Shown: positions 8,193-17,100, counted from the first letter of the stretch. The stretch: 29,898 nucleotides of DNA from Symbiodinium natans (GCA_905221605.1 CAJNDS010001182.1:1-29898); one strand, 5' to 3'. Made by a program: numbers and translations. Notes: generated by a model not told the origin, from the sequence alone.

Positions 8193-11100
8193 ATGGCCCC
8201 TTGTCATCGGTGCGGCTTCGGGACAAGGAGCGGCAGAGGACAGGGATGGTGCAGCAATCCGCAGTGCCGCCAAGCCGAAAAAGAGGAGTGCCTGGCCCAG
8301 AAGAGCGCAGAGAAAATTGCTCGGCAGCAACAACGGGCAGCGCAGGGAGCGGGCAGTCGTGGACCCTTGCGCGAAGAGAACAGCAGAAAGGCAGAGCGCC
8401 GACAGCTGCATGAGGAAAGGGCGCGAGCAAAGGCAGAGGAGGAAGCAGGCGGCCGTGGACCTTTGCGTGAAGAAGACAGCAAAGAAGCAGAGCGCCGACA
8501 GCTGCGTGAGGCAAGGGCGCGGGCAAAGGCAGAGGAGGAAGCGGGCGGCCGTGGACCTTTGCGGGAAGAAGACAGCAAAGAAGCAGAGCGCCGACAGCTG
8601 CATGAGGCAAGGGCGCGGGCAAAGGCAGAGGAGGAAGCGGGCGGCCGTGGACCTTTGCGGGAAGAAGACGGCAAAAGGGAAGAGCGCCGACAGCTGCGTG
8701 AGGCAAGGGCACGGGCAAAGGCAGAGGAGGAAGCGGGCGGCCGAGGACCTTTGCGGGAAGAAGACAGCAAAGAAGCAGAGCGCCGACAGCTGCGTGAGGC
8801 AAGGGAGCGGGCAAAGGCAGAGGAGGAAGCGGGCGGCCGTGGACCTTTGCGGGAAGAAGACGGCAAAGGGGAAGAGCGCCGACAGCTGCGTGAGGCAAGG
8901 GCGCGGGCAAAGTCAGAGGAGGAAGCGGGCGGCCGTGGACCTTTGCGGGAAGAAGACAGCAAAGAAGCAGAGCGCCGACAGCTGCGTGAGGCAAGGGAGC
9001 GGGCAAAGGCAGAGGAGGGAGTGGGCGGCCGAGGGCCCAGGCCCATCGCCTCGGAGATTCAGCAGCAGGGCTACCCTTTTCCAGACGAGGACACCTTGAC
9101 CCAGGAGCAGGCACAAGCCCATTACTTGGCTTTTGCGCGGAGCTGGAGTAGATTTGGCCTTTCTCGCGTGTGCCAGAAGTGCCAGACTCTAACACCAGGG
9201 AGGCACTGCAGAACAGCCAAAGGAAGTGGCCAGCTGCTCTGCAGGAATTGCCGCGAGAATCGCACCAAGGTGGTTTTGCCAATCCCGGCCCCCATCCCAG
9301 AAGCACTGCAAAGTCTGCAACCCATCGAGCAGCATCTCCTCGCCATGGCACGCATCTCGCAGGTCTTGTTGGACAAGCTGCCATCAGGCGGCCCGAGCGC
9401 GCAGTGGGGTCGCATGTACGCAGTGCTCATGCAGGATCCTTTCATCTGCGACGTCCTCGAAGGCGCCACTTTGGAAGAAGACGGTACAGTGCTGGTCGAG
9501 GGCGTGGACGGCATGACCGCATCACCAGCGCGTTTGGAGCACCTACACGCGGCCTTGCAGGCCTTGAAGGAACTGCACTGCCTCTATCAACGGAGCCCGG
9601 CAGTGGACAGAGCTCTGGCGAGAATGGCTGCCATCCTCGCCAACAAGACATCCGCTGCGGCTGCGGTGCCAACAGACCCACTTGCGGGAACAGAAGCAAA
9701 CCAAGAGATCGAGATGACATACCTGGTGCCGAAGCAATTCCAGGCCCCAAAAGCCGACGTACAAGATTTGCGAAAAGTGCGAGGATCCGCAGACCTCAGC
9801 GATGGCATGGATGCAAAATTCTTCCCACACTTGTTTCCCACCGGCACAGGAGGCTGGAAGAACGACAACGGAAGCTTTTCCCAATATGCCCGGAAGCGTC
9901 TGCTGAGCCTGGATTCCCGCTTCGAAGCGTCCACGGCCTACATCATGTGGCTGCTGGAGATGCAGACCAAGAAGCGACTTTCAGGAAACATCAACGTCCG
10001 GATCGGCAACCAGCGGGTGCCCTACGGCAGTAGCGACTACGAGAACGGTAGCCGTCAGGTTTATGCTGCCTTGCGGGACATGCCTGGCACGCAGCCGTAC
10101 CTGTACGCCAAGAAGGGAGTGGCGCTCAACATGTACGAGCAGCTTGGCGCTCCCAACTTCTTCATGACACTGTCCTGCCACGCGCGCCAGCCTGCGTTGC
10201 TCCTCGCGGCTATCTCGGCACGGCTGCTGCGGCTGCATCCCGACCGCCCTCAGGCAGAACTGGAGCAGCACGCTGCGGAGATCCTATTCCGCTACCAGAA
10301 TGACAAGAACTTCACTTGGGATGGGTTGTCGCCCAACCAGTTGTGCAACCAGCAGCCGGCAGTGGTAGCGCGACAATTCATGCACCAAGTCTCTCAGCTG
10401 ATGTGGTGGCTGTCCAGCACGCGCGGTCCGAAAGTCCACCTGCACGAAGATGCTGATCCACAAGATGGAGTCGAGGAGAACGACTGCGAGGACGTGGAGG
10501 ACGACGCCCAGGCACCCGCCACGGATTTTGCAGGCCTTCATCGCCGCATGCGCAAGGAACGGCCTCCTTTCAAAGTGTTGGACTACATCATTCGCATAGA
10601 ATGGCAAAAGCGGGGCTACCCCCACGCTCACATCCTGCTTTGGATCGAAGAGTGGGCCAAAGCAACGCAGCAGCCAGACAAGATGGCGCCCGACGGCGAA
10701 GACTCCGAACAAGCAGCAGAGACACCGGTTCCAGACTGGTCTGACGAAGAGGCCATGGAGAACTTCATCCCCAAGTGTGCGGAGGACCTCAGCGACAAGT
10801 ACATCTGCACCAAGTCCCCGAACACGTGGCGCCAATCCCACCGCGTACCACCCAGAGATAGAGAAGTGAACGCAAAGCTGTCCGCAGAGGTGGTTCACAA
10901 CCACACGCCATATTGCGGCATGTACTCAGAAGGCGCCTGTCGATTTGGATTTCCACATGATGCAGAGCCCCGGACTCGGCGTCGAACATCGCAGGAGCAG
11001 TACGCCAACAGCCGCTGGAAGAGCAGCCTTGCGACGAGACGAGTGAAGGGAGACAGCATGATGGGACAGTACAACATTCGAATCTTGAGAAGGTGGAGGG

Positions 11101-11894
11101 CAAGCATGGACCTGCAGGTCATCTGCGAGCTCACCAGCGCCAGTCGGTACATACTGGGCTACACTTTCAAGTCGGAGGAGGATCGCGAAGCGCAGCGGCG
11201 AATGGAAAACATCCTTGCCATCCTAACAAGTCAGAGCGCAGGCGCCGGCCTCGACAATCAGAAGATCTACAAGGCAGCCCACGCGGCGTTGCAGGGCAGG
11301 ACCACGTCGACCTTCGAGGCATGCCACCTTCTGCTGGGCTTCCCGATCATCGAATTCTCCAGGGACAACGTCTGGGTACAGGTGGGGCCTCCAGACACCT
11401 GGACAGTGTGGGTGCCCAAGCATGAGGAACAGGTGGCCTTGCAGCAGCCCACTGACTACCGCAACAAGAAGATGCGCCAAGGTGGGAACCTGCTTGTTGC
11501 TCATCACTGGTACCGGGAAATGCAAACCACCTTCGGTGAACATGAGACGACCTTGCCAGTGGAAGGCAGGGAGCCGGTTTCCTGTCGGTTTAGTGAAGTC
11601 ACCTTCCTGGACTTTTGCGCGGCTTTCAAGTACATCGGCGTGCAAGAACCACAGCCTCGCAGGCGCCCTGCAATCGTCGGCTACCAGAACTTCAACCCGG
11701 ACGAGGAGGCCGAAGCTTTCTACTACTCCAAGTTGCTGCTGCACCTGGTGTGGAAGGAACCTGGAGAGAAGGCTGTTCTGATGCAGGGCTGTTGGAGCAG
11801 GATGCAGGAAGCCATGCAGCAGCGTTCCAGCGCATCGCCCGAGACGTGCGCGGCCACCCAGACTTCCTTCGGTCGAGATGCTTCCCTCAGCTAG
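8193..11894 (+). CDS. Helitron-type rolling-circle Rep protein (N-terminal half of the RepHel polyprotein)
   Basis: This frame encodes the HUH endonuclease half of a Helitron, which would nick and join single strands during rolling-circle transposition in the nucleus. It starts at ATG 8193 in a good context (TTGCCATGG). In order it holds: a zinc ribbon at residues 4-25 (C4, C7, C20, C25); seven 32-residue charged repeats, 49-272; a second zinc ribbon, 327-353 (C327, C330, C350, C353, with C339 between); a DUF6570-like segment, about 360-450; the Helitron N-terminal region with FFPHLFPTGTGGW from about 543; GAPNFFMTLSC at 652-662; the HUH motif HAH at 811-813 in KRGYPHAHILLW; and the two catalytic tyrosines Y986 and Y990 (YILGY), the Helitron Y2 signature with Gly where Lys is usual. 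The frame stops at 11894, but similarity passes to another frame near 11822, so residues after about 1210 are probably out of frame. No introns are evident. Confidence 0.88.
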   Translation: MAPCHRCGFGTRSGRGQGWCSNPQCRQAEKEECLAQKSAEKIARQQQRAAQGAGSRGPLREENSRKAERRQLHEERARAKAEEEAGGRGPLREEDSKEAERRQLREARARAKAEEEAGGRGPLREEDSKEAERRQLHEARARAKAEEEAGGRGPLREEDGKREERRQLREARARAKAEEEAGGRGPLREEDSKEAERRQLREARERAKAEEEAGGRGPLREEDGKGEERRQLREARARAKSEEEAGGRGPLREEDSKEAERRQLREARERAKAEEGVGGRGPRPIASEIQQQGYPFPDEDTLTQEQAQAHYLAFARSWSRFGLSRVCQKCQTLTPGRHCRTAKGSGQLLCRNCRENRTKVVLPIPAPIPEALQSLQPIEQHLLAMARISQVLLDKLPSGGPSAQWGRMYAVLMQDPFICDVLEGATLEEDGTVLVEGVDGMTASPARLEHLHAALQALKELHCLYQRSPAVDRALARMAAILANKTSAAAAVPTDPLAGTEANQEIEMTYLVPKQFQAPKADVQDLRKVRGSADLSDGMDAKFFPHLFPTGTGGWKNDNGSFSQYARKRLLSLDSRFEASTAYIMWLLEMQTKKRLSGNINVRIGNQRVPYGSSDYENGSRQVYAALRDMPGTQPYLYAKKGVALNMYEQLGAPNFFMTLSCHARQPALLLAAISARLLRLHPDRPQAELEQHAAEILFRYQNDKNFTWDGLSPNQLCNQQPAVVARQFMHQVSQLMWWLSSTRGPKVHLHEDADPQDGVEENDCEDVEDDAQAPATDFAGLHRRMRKERPPFKVLDYIIRIEWQKRGYPHAHILLWIEEWAKATQQPDKMAPDGEDSEQAAETPVPDWSDEEAMENFIPKCAEDLSDKYICTKSPNTWRQSHRVPPRDREVNAKLSAEVVHNHTPYCGMYSEGACRFGFPHDAEPRTRRRTSQEQYANSRWKSSLATRRVKGDSMMGQYNIRILRRWRASMDLQVICELTSASRYILGYTFKSEEDREAQRRMENILAILTSQSAGAGLDNQKIYKAAHAALQGRTTSTFEACHLLLGFPIIEFSRDNVWVQVGPPDTWTVWVPKHEEQVALQQPTDYRNKKMRQGGNLLVAHHWYREMQTTFGEHETTLPVEGREPVSCRFSEVTFLDFCAAFKYIGVQEPQPRRRPAIVGYQNFNPDEEAEAFYYSKLLLHLVWKEPGEKAVLMQGCWSRMQEAMQQRSSASPETCAATQTSFGRDASLS
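8337..9008 (+). repeat. Seven tandem 96-bp (32-codon) repeats inside the Rep gene
   Basis: Seven in-frame copies of a 96-bp unit encode AEEEAGGRGPLREED, then a variable four residues, then RRQLREARARAK. Copy 1 is diverged (AAQGAGSRGPLREEN); a broken eighth copy follows at 9009-9041. The variable position alternates in copies 2-7: SKEA, SKEA, GKRE, SKEA, GKGE, SKEA. The product would be a highly charged helix between the two zinc ribbons. Copies 2-7 are nearly identical in DNA, so copy number may vary between alleles. Confidence 0.95.
11817..11828 (+). other. Probable -1 frameshift joining Rep and helicase frames
   Basis: Protein-like sequence runs in the Rep frame up to the CAGCAG codons at 11817-11822, then continues in the -1 frame as GCG TTC CAG CGC (AFQR). 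The Rep frame beyond this point is Ser/Ala/Thr-rich and stops at 11894, and the helicase frame before it is low-complexity. The bases here (GCAGCAGCG) are not a classic X XXY YYZ slippery heptamer, so a one-base deletion or assembly error is more likely than programmed slippage. Confidence 0.6.
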
Positions 11895-14425
11895 ATGGCA
11901 CCGTCGACGCCGCCCGCAAGCTGCAGGCCGTACAAGCGACGATGTACATGAAGGCCAAGATGCATCCGGCAAACCTGCGGGACGGCTGGGCCAACAGCAA
12001 GGTTGCCGAGGAGAACTACAAGGATTCCTTGCAAATATTGGAGGCACTGAAGGAGCGGTATGGAGGAGACATCGACTTCCTGGCCCCGGACTCTGTGCCC
12101 ACCGGAGCTGCCCTCAATGCCTTTGCGCCGGTCGAGGAAGGCGAAGAATCATTCGAGATGTTGACGGTTGAGAACCCCTGCCCGGAGACCACGCGCCAGT
12201 GCCAAGAGCACATCGTCCAGTCAGTTCTGAGGCAGCCGAACACCAAGGACACGCAGAATACTCAGCGTCTGCACATGCTCCTCCACGGGCCCGGCGGCAG
12301 CGGCAAGTCCGTGGTGGTACGCGCAGCAGCTCACGTCCTGCGGCAAAGCAAGAAAGGATGCATCATAGCGGCGCCCACGGGTGTGGCAGCATTCAACATC
12401 AACGGTGTCACCCTCCATCAATGTTGCTTGCTCCCCGTAGTGAACCAAAGCCACGGCAAGGCCTGCGACATGCCGCTGCCGGACCGCCAGAAGTTAGCCA
12501 CTCTCAGAGACATCTGGTCGAAGGTCAGCGTTCTGTTCGTTGACGAGATGAGCTTCATCCCCTCCTGGATGTTGGAGCGTCTGGATCAGCATCTCCGTCT
12601 TGCCAGAGATCTGCAAACCCTGCCCTTCGGAGGACTGCACGTCATCTTTGCCGGGGACCTGTATCAGTTGCCTCCACCAAGCGGGCTGCCGGCCTTCGCC
12701 AGCCGGCTTTGGCTGCTCTTCCAGCTCTGCGAGTTAGAAGGAAACCAGCGGGCCGCACGCGACCCAGCCTGGGCCGCTCTGCTGGCACGCGTTCGGGTGG
12801 GACAGCAGACCGACGCCGACATTGAGGTGCTGCGGAATATGGTGATCAAGAAAGGCAGCAAGAAGCGGCCCGCCCCGAAAGCCGTGAACCTATACGCCAC
12901 TCGCCAAGCAGTCGCCGAAAGCAACCGCCGCTACAAGGAAGAGCACGTCTTGAACACAGGAGAACAGCTACACGATTGCCCAGCTGTCGACACCAACGTC
13001 AAGACCGGTGTGCCGCTGTCTCCAGATGCCGTCTGGGCCGAGCCGGAGAACACGGGTGGCTTGGTAGGCCTGCTGCAGGTGGCCATTGGGCTCCGTGTCA
13101 TGCTCAGATACAACATCGACGTGCGAGATGGCTTGGTCAATGGCGCCTGTGGCACGGTGGAGCACATTGACACCGAGAAAGCCGGCGGGGAAGTCGAGAG
13201 GATCTGGGTTTCTTTCGAGAAGAATGCTGGGGCCACTTGGCGAGCAGAGCACGAAACCTCCTGCGTGGCAATCTCGAGGCGCTCGGCCACGTACCTTGAC
13301 AGAGACGGCAGCAAGGCATCGAGGCATCAATTCCCGCTCGTTCTCGCCAAAGCCATCTCGATCCACAAGAGCCAGGCAGCTACCTGTAAGGACGGAGCGC
13401 ATACCCGCCTCGATCACACCATCTTCGCAGAAGGTCAAGCCTACGTCGCCCTGAGCCGCTGCCCCGAACAGGCACTCTGCAGCTTGGAGCTCTTCAACCC
13501 CAAGGCTTTGCGGTTCAACGCCAACGCAGAGTGGGCCCTGACCAAGCTGAAGGCGCAGCAAGCCGACCGGGACGGCCCGGATCTCTGGAAGGCGTTGTTC
13601 AAGCCGGAGCAGAACAAGGAGTTCTATGAAAGACGACTAGCTGAGATGGGGACGCCCGACTGGAACCGTCTCAAGCCAGACCACGGCGAGCGCATCGAGC
13701 GGCCCTGGTGTTGTGCACTATGCGGCACGGAGGCTCCCAACACCAAAGCTGCCATCAAGGCTCATAAGCGCAAGTGCCCGGCCAAGCCACCAGCCAAGAC
13801 GAACGCCAAAAGCAAAGCAAAGGCCAAAGCAAAATGCAAAGCAAAGTTCGTCTTCATGGGCCTAGGCAAACGGGCTGCAGAAAGCTCTTGCGCGGCCGGG
13901 TCTTTGGCCAAGATGCAACGGACAGGCAGCCGACCCGATCAAGACACACCTGCAGGCCTGTATTTTGAGGCGCAAGAGCAAGCTCTCTGCGGCATGCACG
14001 CCCTGAACATGGCCTTGGGGGCAGCCTTCTTCACTGAAGCGGACATGGACAACGCCGTGCAGGTTGTCCTCGAAGAAGGTGGGGTGGAACGAGGTGAAGC
14101 TGCAGAGGACCACGCGGCGCCAGGTGGCTTCTACTCCTCGGAAGTGCTTGCGCAGGTACTGCAAACCAAAGCCATGGCTGCTTTTGGTCGTGTGAGGTGG
14201 CAAATGGACCTTCAACCCGTCGTGAGCAAGCACGATCTGGAAGCAGCTGCCGGGGCGGTGCAGAACCGGGACAACGCACACTGGGTGGCATATCGATATT
14301 TCCATGAGAAGATCTTCAGGTTGGACTCCCTGGCTCGTACCCGCAGAGCAGAGCAGATACCGGAAGCCGTCTTCTTGGCGGAGCTCGCTCGACATCCCGC
14401 GACCTACTGCATCCGAGAGGTCTAG
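11822..14425 (+). CDS. Helitron PIF1-type helicase with C-terminal Josephin-type cysteine protease (C-terminal half of RepHel)
   Basis: The frame is open from 11615, but credible protein begins near 11822, so residues are numbered from there (867 in all). The helicase is SF1/PIF1-like: Walker A GPGGSGKS at 156-163, Walker B FVDEM with D241, motif III AGDLYQLPPP with D279, the IHKSQ motif in AISIHKSQAA at 511-520, and AYVALSR at 540-546. A CCALCG knuckle (C631, C634, then H and C) and a Lys/Ala-rich linker follow. The last ~150 residues read as a Josephin domain: Q718 and C723 in EAQEQALCGMHALNMAL, GGFYSSEVL, H820 in NAHWVAYR and D904-equivalent D835 in FRLDSLAR, matching the Gln, Cys, His and Asn/Asp active site of ataxin-3-like deubiquitinases. 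It is slightly short for the family (~180). The half-protein has no ATG of its own at the junction, so expression probably needs frame change or repair of an assembly error. Confidence 0.85.
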   Translation, partial: AFQRIARDVRGHPDFLRSRCFPQLDGTVDAARKLQAVQATMYMKAKMHPANLRDGWANSKVAEENYKDSLQILEALKERYGGDIDFLAPDSVPTGAALNAFAPVEEGEESFEMLTVENPCPETTRQCQEHIVQSVLRQPNTKDTQNTQRLHMLLHGPGGSGKSVVVRAAAHVLRQSKKGCIIAAPTGVAAFNINGVTLHQCCLLPVVNQSHGKACDMPLPDRQKLATLRDIWSKVSVLFVDEMSFIPSWMLERLDQHLRLARDLQTLPFGGLHVIFAGDLYQLPPPSGLPAFASRLWLLFQLCELEGNQRAARDPAWAALLARVRVGQQTDADIEVLRNMVIKKGSKKRPAPKAVNLYATRQAVAESNRRYKEEHVLNTGEQLHDCPAVDTNVKTGVPLSPDAVWAEPENTGGLVGLLQVAIGLRVMLRYNIDVRDGLVNGACGTVEHIDTEKAGGEVERIWVSFEKNAGATWRAEHETSCVAISRRSATYLDRDGSKASRHQFPLVLAKAISIHKSQAATCKDGAHTRLDHTIFAEGQAYVALSRCPEQALCSLELFNPKALRFNANAEWALTKLKAQQADRDGPDLWKALFKPEQNKEFYERRLAEMGTPDWNRLKPDHGERIERPWCCALCGTEAPNTKAAIKAHKRKCPAKPPAKTNAKSKAKAKAKCKAKFVFMGLGKRAAESSCAAGSLAKMQRTGSRPDQDTPAGLYFEAQEQALCGMHALNMALGAAFFTEADMDNAVQVVLEEGGVERGEAAEDHAAPGGFYSSEVLAQVLQTKAMAAFGRVRWQMDLQPVVSKHDLEAAAGAVQNRDNAHWVAYRYFHEKIFRLDSLARTRRAEQIPEAVFLAELARHPATYCIREV

Positions 14426-15315
14426 CCGCGGCTGCCATCTCCTAACAATGTTGTGATGCCGCGAGGACACCTCTGGTGCTCCACGCCAACGTTTCACCCC
14501 CCCACAGACCAGCGTTCTCACGCGAGATCGCACAAGGCAAGGCAGAAACCAAGGCGCCAGCTCATGCTCATGTGATGGATGGATGTGTGGCAAGACTGGC
14601 GCCCCAGCAAACCTGAGCAACAACTGCGCCGCTCTTCTCTGCGGGCTCAAGATTAGAGTTACCCCAAACAAAAGACATGGTTTTCTTTCAGAAACCTATC
14701 CAAAAAGCGAGACGAGGTGTCGAAACAATCAAATCAATATCACCATGACAAGACGAAAGACAAGAATTACAAGCATTGGCTGTCAAGAACCAACATGCTC
14801 AACTTCTCCTGGCCCAGAACTGCAGACATGGACAGAAGACCACCAGACCTTCAAGCATCAGGTCCGTCTCTTCCACGGAGTTCAGAAAGGTTTTAATGAA
14901 TTGTTATATCAAATGTTGCCGAAGAGACACCTCCAGCAACAAATCAAATTCTTTTCCTCCCCGAGAAGGCTCAAGAGATCGTGGGACCGAAAATATTGCC
15001 CTTTCCACCCCAAATAGTCCGGACACAATATCCGATTTCATAGAACTGAAATCCGAATTTGCAAAAACAATACCAATATTAATTGAAATTCCTCTATATT
15101 CTCTGAAATTTCGAGGGGGTGAAATGAACCATTATCATTCTAAAGAATTGCAATCCAAAAAATTATTCAAATTACAAGATATGTAATTCAAATATTCGTG
15201 GAACCATATCAATTGTAATAATATATCGAAACTTCGAGGCTAACACCCACAGACAAGGGTCAACAAAGATTCGGGACATCAGGAGAATTATAATGAATAC
15301 CCTCAAAAAGAACTC
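14426..15315. other. Transposon 3' flank, GC-rich then AT-rich, no convincing gene
   Basis: Composition drops from GC-rich to AT-rich at about 14660-14680, a candidate end of the transposon. An ATG-started frame at 14583-15017 (144 residues) has no recognisable domain, spans the composition change and looks accidental, although it is intact in the second copy (21624-22058) because the two copies are almost identical. No tRNA or other RNA gene was seen. Confidence 0.6.
14553..14603. repeat. Inverted repeat GGCGCCAG / CTGGCGCC
   Basis: Arms at 14553-14560 and 14596-14603 are perfect complements of 8 bp with a 35-bp spacer, about 130 bp after the Josephin stop codon. Helitrons usually carry a shorter-looped hairpin near their 3' end, so this is a candidate only. 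Repeated at 21594-21644. Confidence 0.4.
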
Positions 15316-15675
15316 CCAGATCTTCAAGATTTTAATTCTGGAGGTTTTGATCAATTATCCAGAAGTCCCCAGATCTTCCAAATTTGAATTCTAAAGATTT
15401 TTGGAGGACTTATTCAGATATCCAGTATTTATCAAATCCTTCAAAATTTGAATTCCGAAAATTCCAGAGGTTTTGAATCGATATCCAAAGATCCCCAGGC
15501 CTTCTAAATTTGAATCCTGGAGGACTGCAGGAGATTTTGATCAATTATCCAGAAATCCCCAGATCTTCCAAATTTGAAATCTAGAGTTTTGGGATCCATA
15601 TCCAAAGATTCCCAGGCTTTCAAAATTTTAATTCTTGAGGTTTTGGGCCGATACAGACCTTCAAAATTTGAATTC
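15316..15675. repeat. Family D, degenerate AT-rich repeats (about 55-65 bp)
   Basis: Six to seven diverged copies share CCCAGATCTTCCAAATTTGA or a close form, then a GGAGGTTTTGATC-like segment and TATCCAGAAGT or TATCCAAAGAT. They are far more diverged than families A-C, so the array is older or less homogenised. It abuts the C-rich block at 15676. Present again at 22357-22716. Confidence 0.75.
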
Positions 15676-15869
15676 TGGCGCAAGCCCCCCCACCCCAGCC
15701 CCCCATCCCCCCCAGCCCCCCCAAGCCCAACCAACAAAAATGTAAAACATTGAAAGGCAAAAAACAAAACCCGGCAAAACCCCCCAAAACCCCCCAAAAC
15801 CCGACAAAACCCCCCAAAACCCGACAAAACCCCCCAAAACTCCGGACACAAACCCTATACAATTTCTAT
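15676..15869. repeat. C-rich block, type II composite unit tail
   Basis: A CCCCAGCCCCC tract, then AAGCCCAACCAACAAAAATG, a short AT segment, AACAAAACCCGGCAAAACC and several CCCCCCAAAA or CCCGACAAAA repeats, ending in CTCCGGACACAAACCCTATA directly before telomeric repeats. It differs from the type I tail (CCCAAGGACAAAAGC) used by most units and recurs at 22717-22910 and, in part, in the unit at 26270-26665. Confidence 0.85.
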
Positions 15870-16008
15870 AAACCCTAAACCCTAAACCCTAAACCCTAAA
15901 CCCTAAACCCTAAACCCTAAACCTAAAAACCCCTAAACCCAAACTAAACCCTAAACCCTAAACCCTAAACCCTAAACCCTAAACCCTAAACCCTAAACCC
16001 TAAACCCT
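15870..16008. repeat. Interstitial telomeric array (AAACCCT)n, block 0
   Basis: About 20 copies of the 7-bp telomere repeat with a degenerate patch at 15920-15945 (AAACCTAAAAACCCCTAAAC). The C-rich strand is the + strand, and sequence continues on both sides, so this is internal to the window. Confidence 0.95.
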
Positions 16009-16853
16009 CAAGGCCAGAATAAATAGAAATTGTAAGTGTTTCATTACGAGCAGCTCGTGCAATAATCCTTCATCCTTCACCCAAAAATATTCCCCCTCAG
16101 CCAGCCCCTCCAGCCCCTCCAGCCCCTCCAGCCCCCTCCAGCCCCCAGCCCCTCCCCTCCAGCCCCTCCAGCCCCTCCAGCCCCTCCAGCCCCTCCAGCC
16201 CCTGCCCCAGCCTCAGCCCCTCCAGCCCCCCCTCCAGCCCCTCCAGCCCCTCCAGCCCCTCCCCCTCCAGCCCCTCCAGCAAAAAACCCCGGCAAAACCC
16301 CCCAAAACCCCCCAAAACCCCCCAAAACCCCCCAAAACTCCGGACAGCCCCTCCAGCCAGGCCCCCCTCCGGCCCTTCCAGCCCCTCCAGCCCCTCCACC
16401 CCTCCAGCCCCTCCAGCCCCTCCAGCCCCTCCAGCCCCTCCAGCCCCTCCAGCCCCCAGGCCCCTCCGGCCCTTCCAGCCCCTCCAGCCCCTCCAGCCCC
16501 TCCAGCCCCTCCACCTCCACCTCCAGCCCTCCAGCCCCTCCAGCCCTCCACAGCCTCCAGCCCCCCTCCAGCCCCTCCAGCCCCTCCAGCCCCTCCAGCC
16601 CCTCCAGCCCCTCCAGCCTCCAGCCCCTCCAGCCCCTCCAGCCCCTCCAGCCAATCCAGCCAATCCAGCTCCAGCCCCTCCAGCCCCTACAGCCCCGCCA
16701 GCCCCTCCAGCCCCTCCCCCAGCCCCAGCCCCACAACCCCAAGGACAAAAGCAAAAAACAAAACCCGGCAAAACCCCCCAAAACCCCCCAAAACCCCCCA
16801 AAACCCCCCAAAACCCCCCAAAACCCCGGACACAAACCCTATACAATTTCTAT
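16009..16853. repeat. Composite subtelomeric unit 1 (845 bp)
   Basis: Leader TCAAGGCCAGAATAAATAG with the palindrome ACGAGCAGCTCGT, then the 9-bp minisatellite CAGCCCCTC, then CCCAAGGACAAAAGC and (CCCCCCAAAA)n. This unit is unusual: its leader lacks the CACAGTGCAAAAATATT form (it reads CACCCAAAAATATTCC), and a second CCCCCCAAAA tract lies in the middle at 16281-16340, as if two units had fused. Long low-complexity frames on both strands follow from the 9-bp period and are not genes. Confidence 0.9.
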
Positions 16854-17000
16854 AAACCCTAAACCCTAAACCCTAAACCCTAAACCCTAAACCCTAAACC
16901 CTAAACCCTAAACCCTAAACCCTAAACCCAACACCCTAACCCCTAAACCCTAAACCCTAAACCCTAAACCCTAAACCCTAAACCCTAAACCCTAAACCCT
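16854..17000. repeat. Interstitial telomeric array, block 1
   Basis: About 21 copies of AAACCCT with one irregular stretch near 16927-16942 (AAACCCAACACCCTAACCCC). Same orientation as block 0. Confidence 0.95.
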
Positions 17001-17100
17001 CAAGACCAGGATAAATAGAAATTGTATGTGTTTCATTACGAATAGCTCGATTCCTGCAGGCAAAGAGGTTTAAGTAAATTGAACATATTGGCACAGTTGA
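17001..17100. repeat. Truncated composite-unit leader and junction to family A
   Basis: The leader resumes (CAAGACCAGGATAAATAG) but is diverged, and its palindrome is broken (ACGAATAGCTCG). After about 17050 it changes to about 50 bp of sequence not seen elsewhere in the window. This is the boundary between the two large duplicated copies. Confidence 0.8.

Larger units (their letters stand above)
14013..15869 (+). repeat. Large direct repeat, copy 1 right segment (matches 21054-22910)
   Basis: A 1,857-bp segment covering the end of the Josephin coding region, the AT-rich flank, family D and the C-rich block. Every landmark is displaced by exactly 7,041 bp in the second copy, with about one substitution noticed, so the copies are very recent or gene-converted. 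Confidence 0.92.

Noticed and set aside
7954-9384. Large minus-strand open frame opposite the start of Rep
   Set aside because: It is a shadow of the 96-bp coding repeats. The plus-strand frame has recognisable zinc ribbons and continues into Helitron motifs; the minus frame has none.
11815-11830. Programmed -1 ribosomal frameshift
   Set aside because: No slippery heptamer of the X XXY YYZ type and no clear downstream pseudoknot were visible; a mutation or sequence error explains the shift more simply.
14426-14680. Canonical Helitron 3' terminus (short hairpin followed by CTRR)
   Set aside because: I found an 8-bp inverted repeat with a 35-bp spacer but no tight hairpin followed about 10 bp later by CTRR, and no matching 5' TC end, so boundaries are left open.
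14583-15017. 144-codon ATG-started frame as a gene, with a copy at 21624-22058
   Set aside because: It crosses the composition boundary, has no domain or biased codon pattern that I can see, and its preservation in the second copy is explained by near-identity of the whole 1.86 kb segment.
16077-16846. Long low-complexity open frames (Gly/Leu/Glu or Pro/Ser/Ala rich) on both strands, also throughout 22979-29869
   Set aside because: The 9-bp CAGCCCCTC repeat is a multiple of three without stop codons in any frame, so all six frames stay open. Frames differ between units, run into telomeric repeats and show no start-site or domain conservation.
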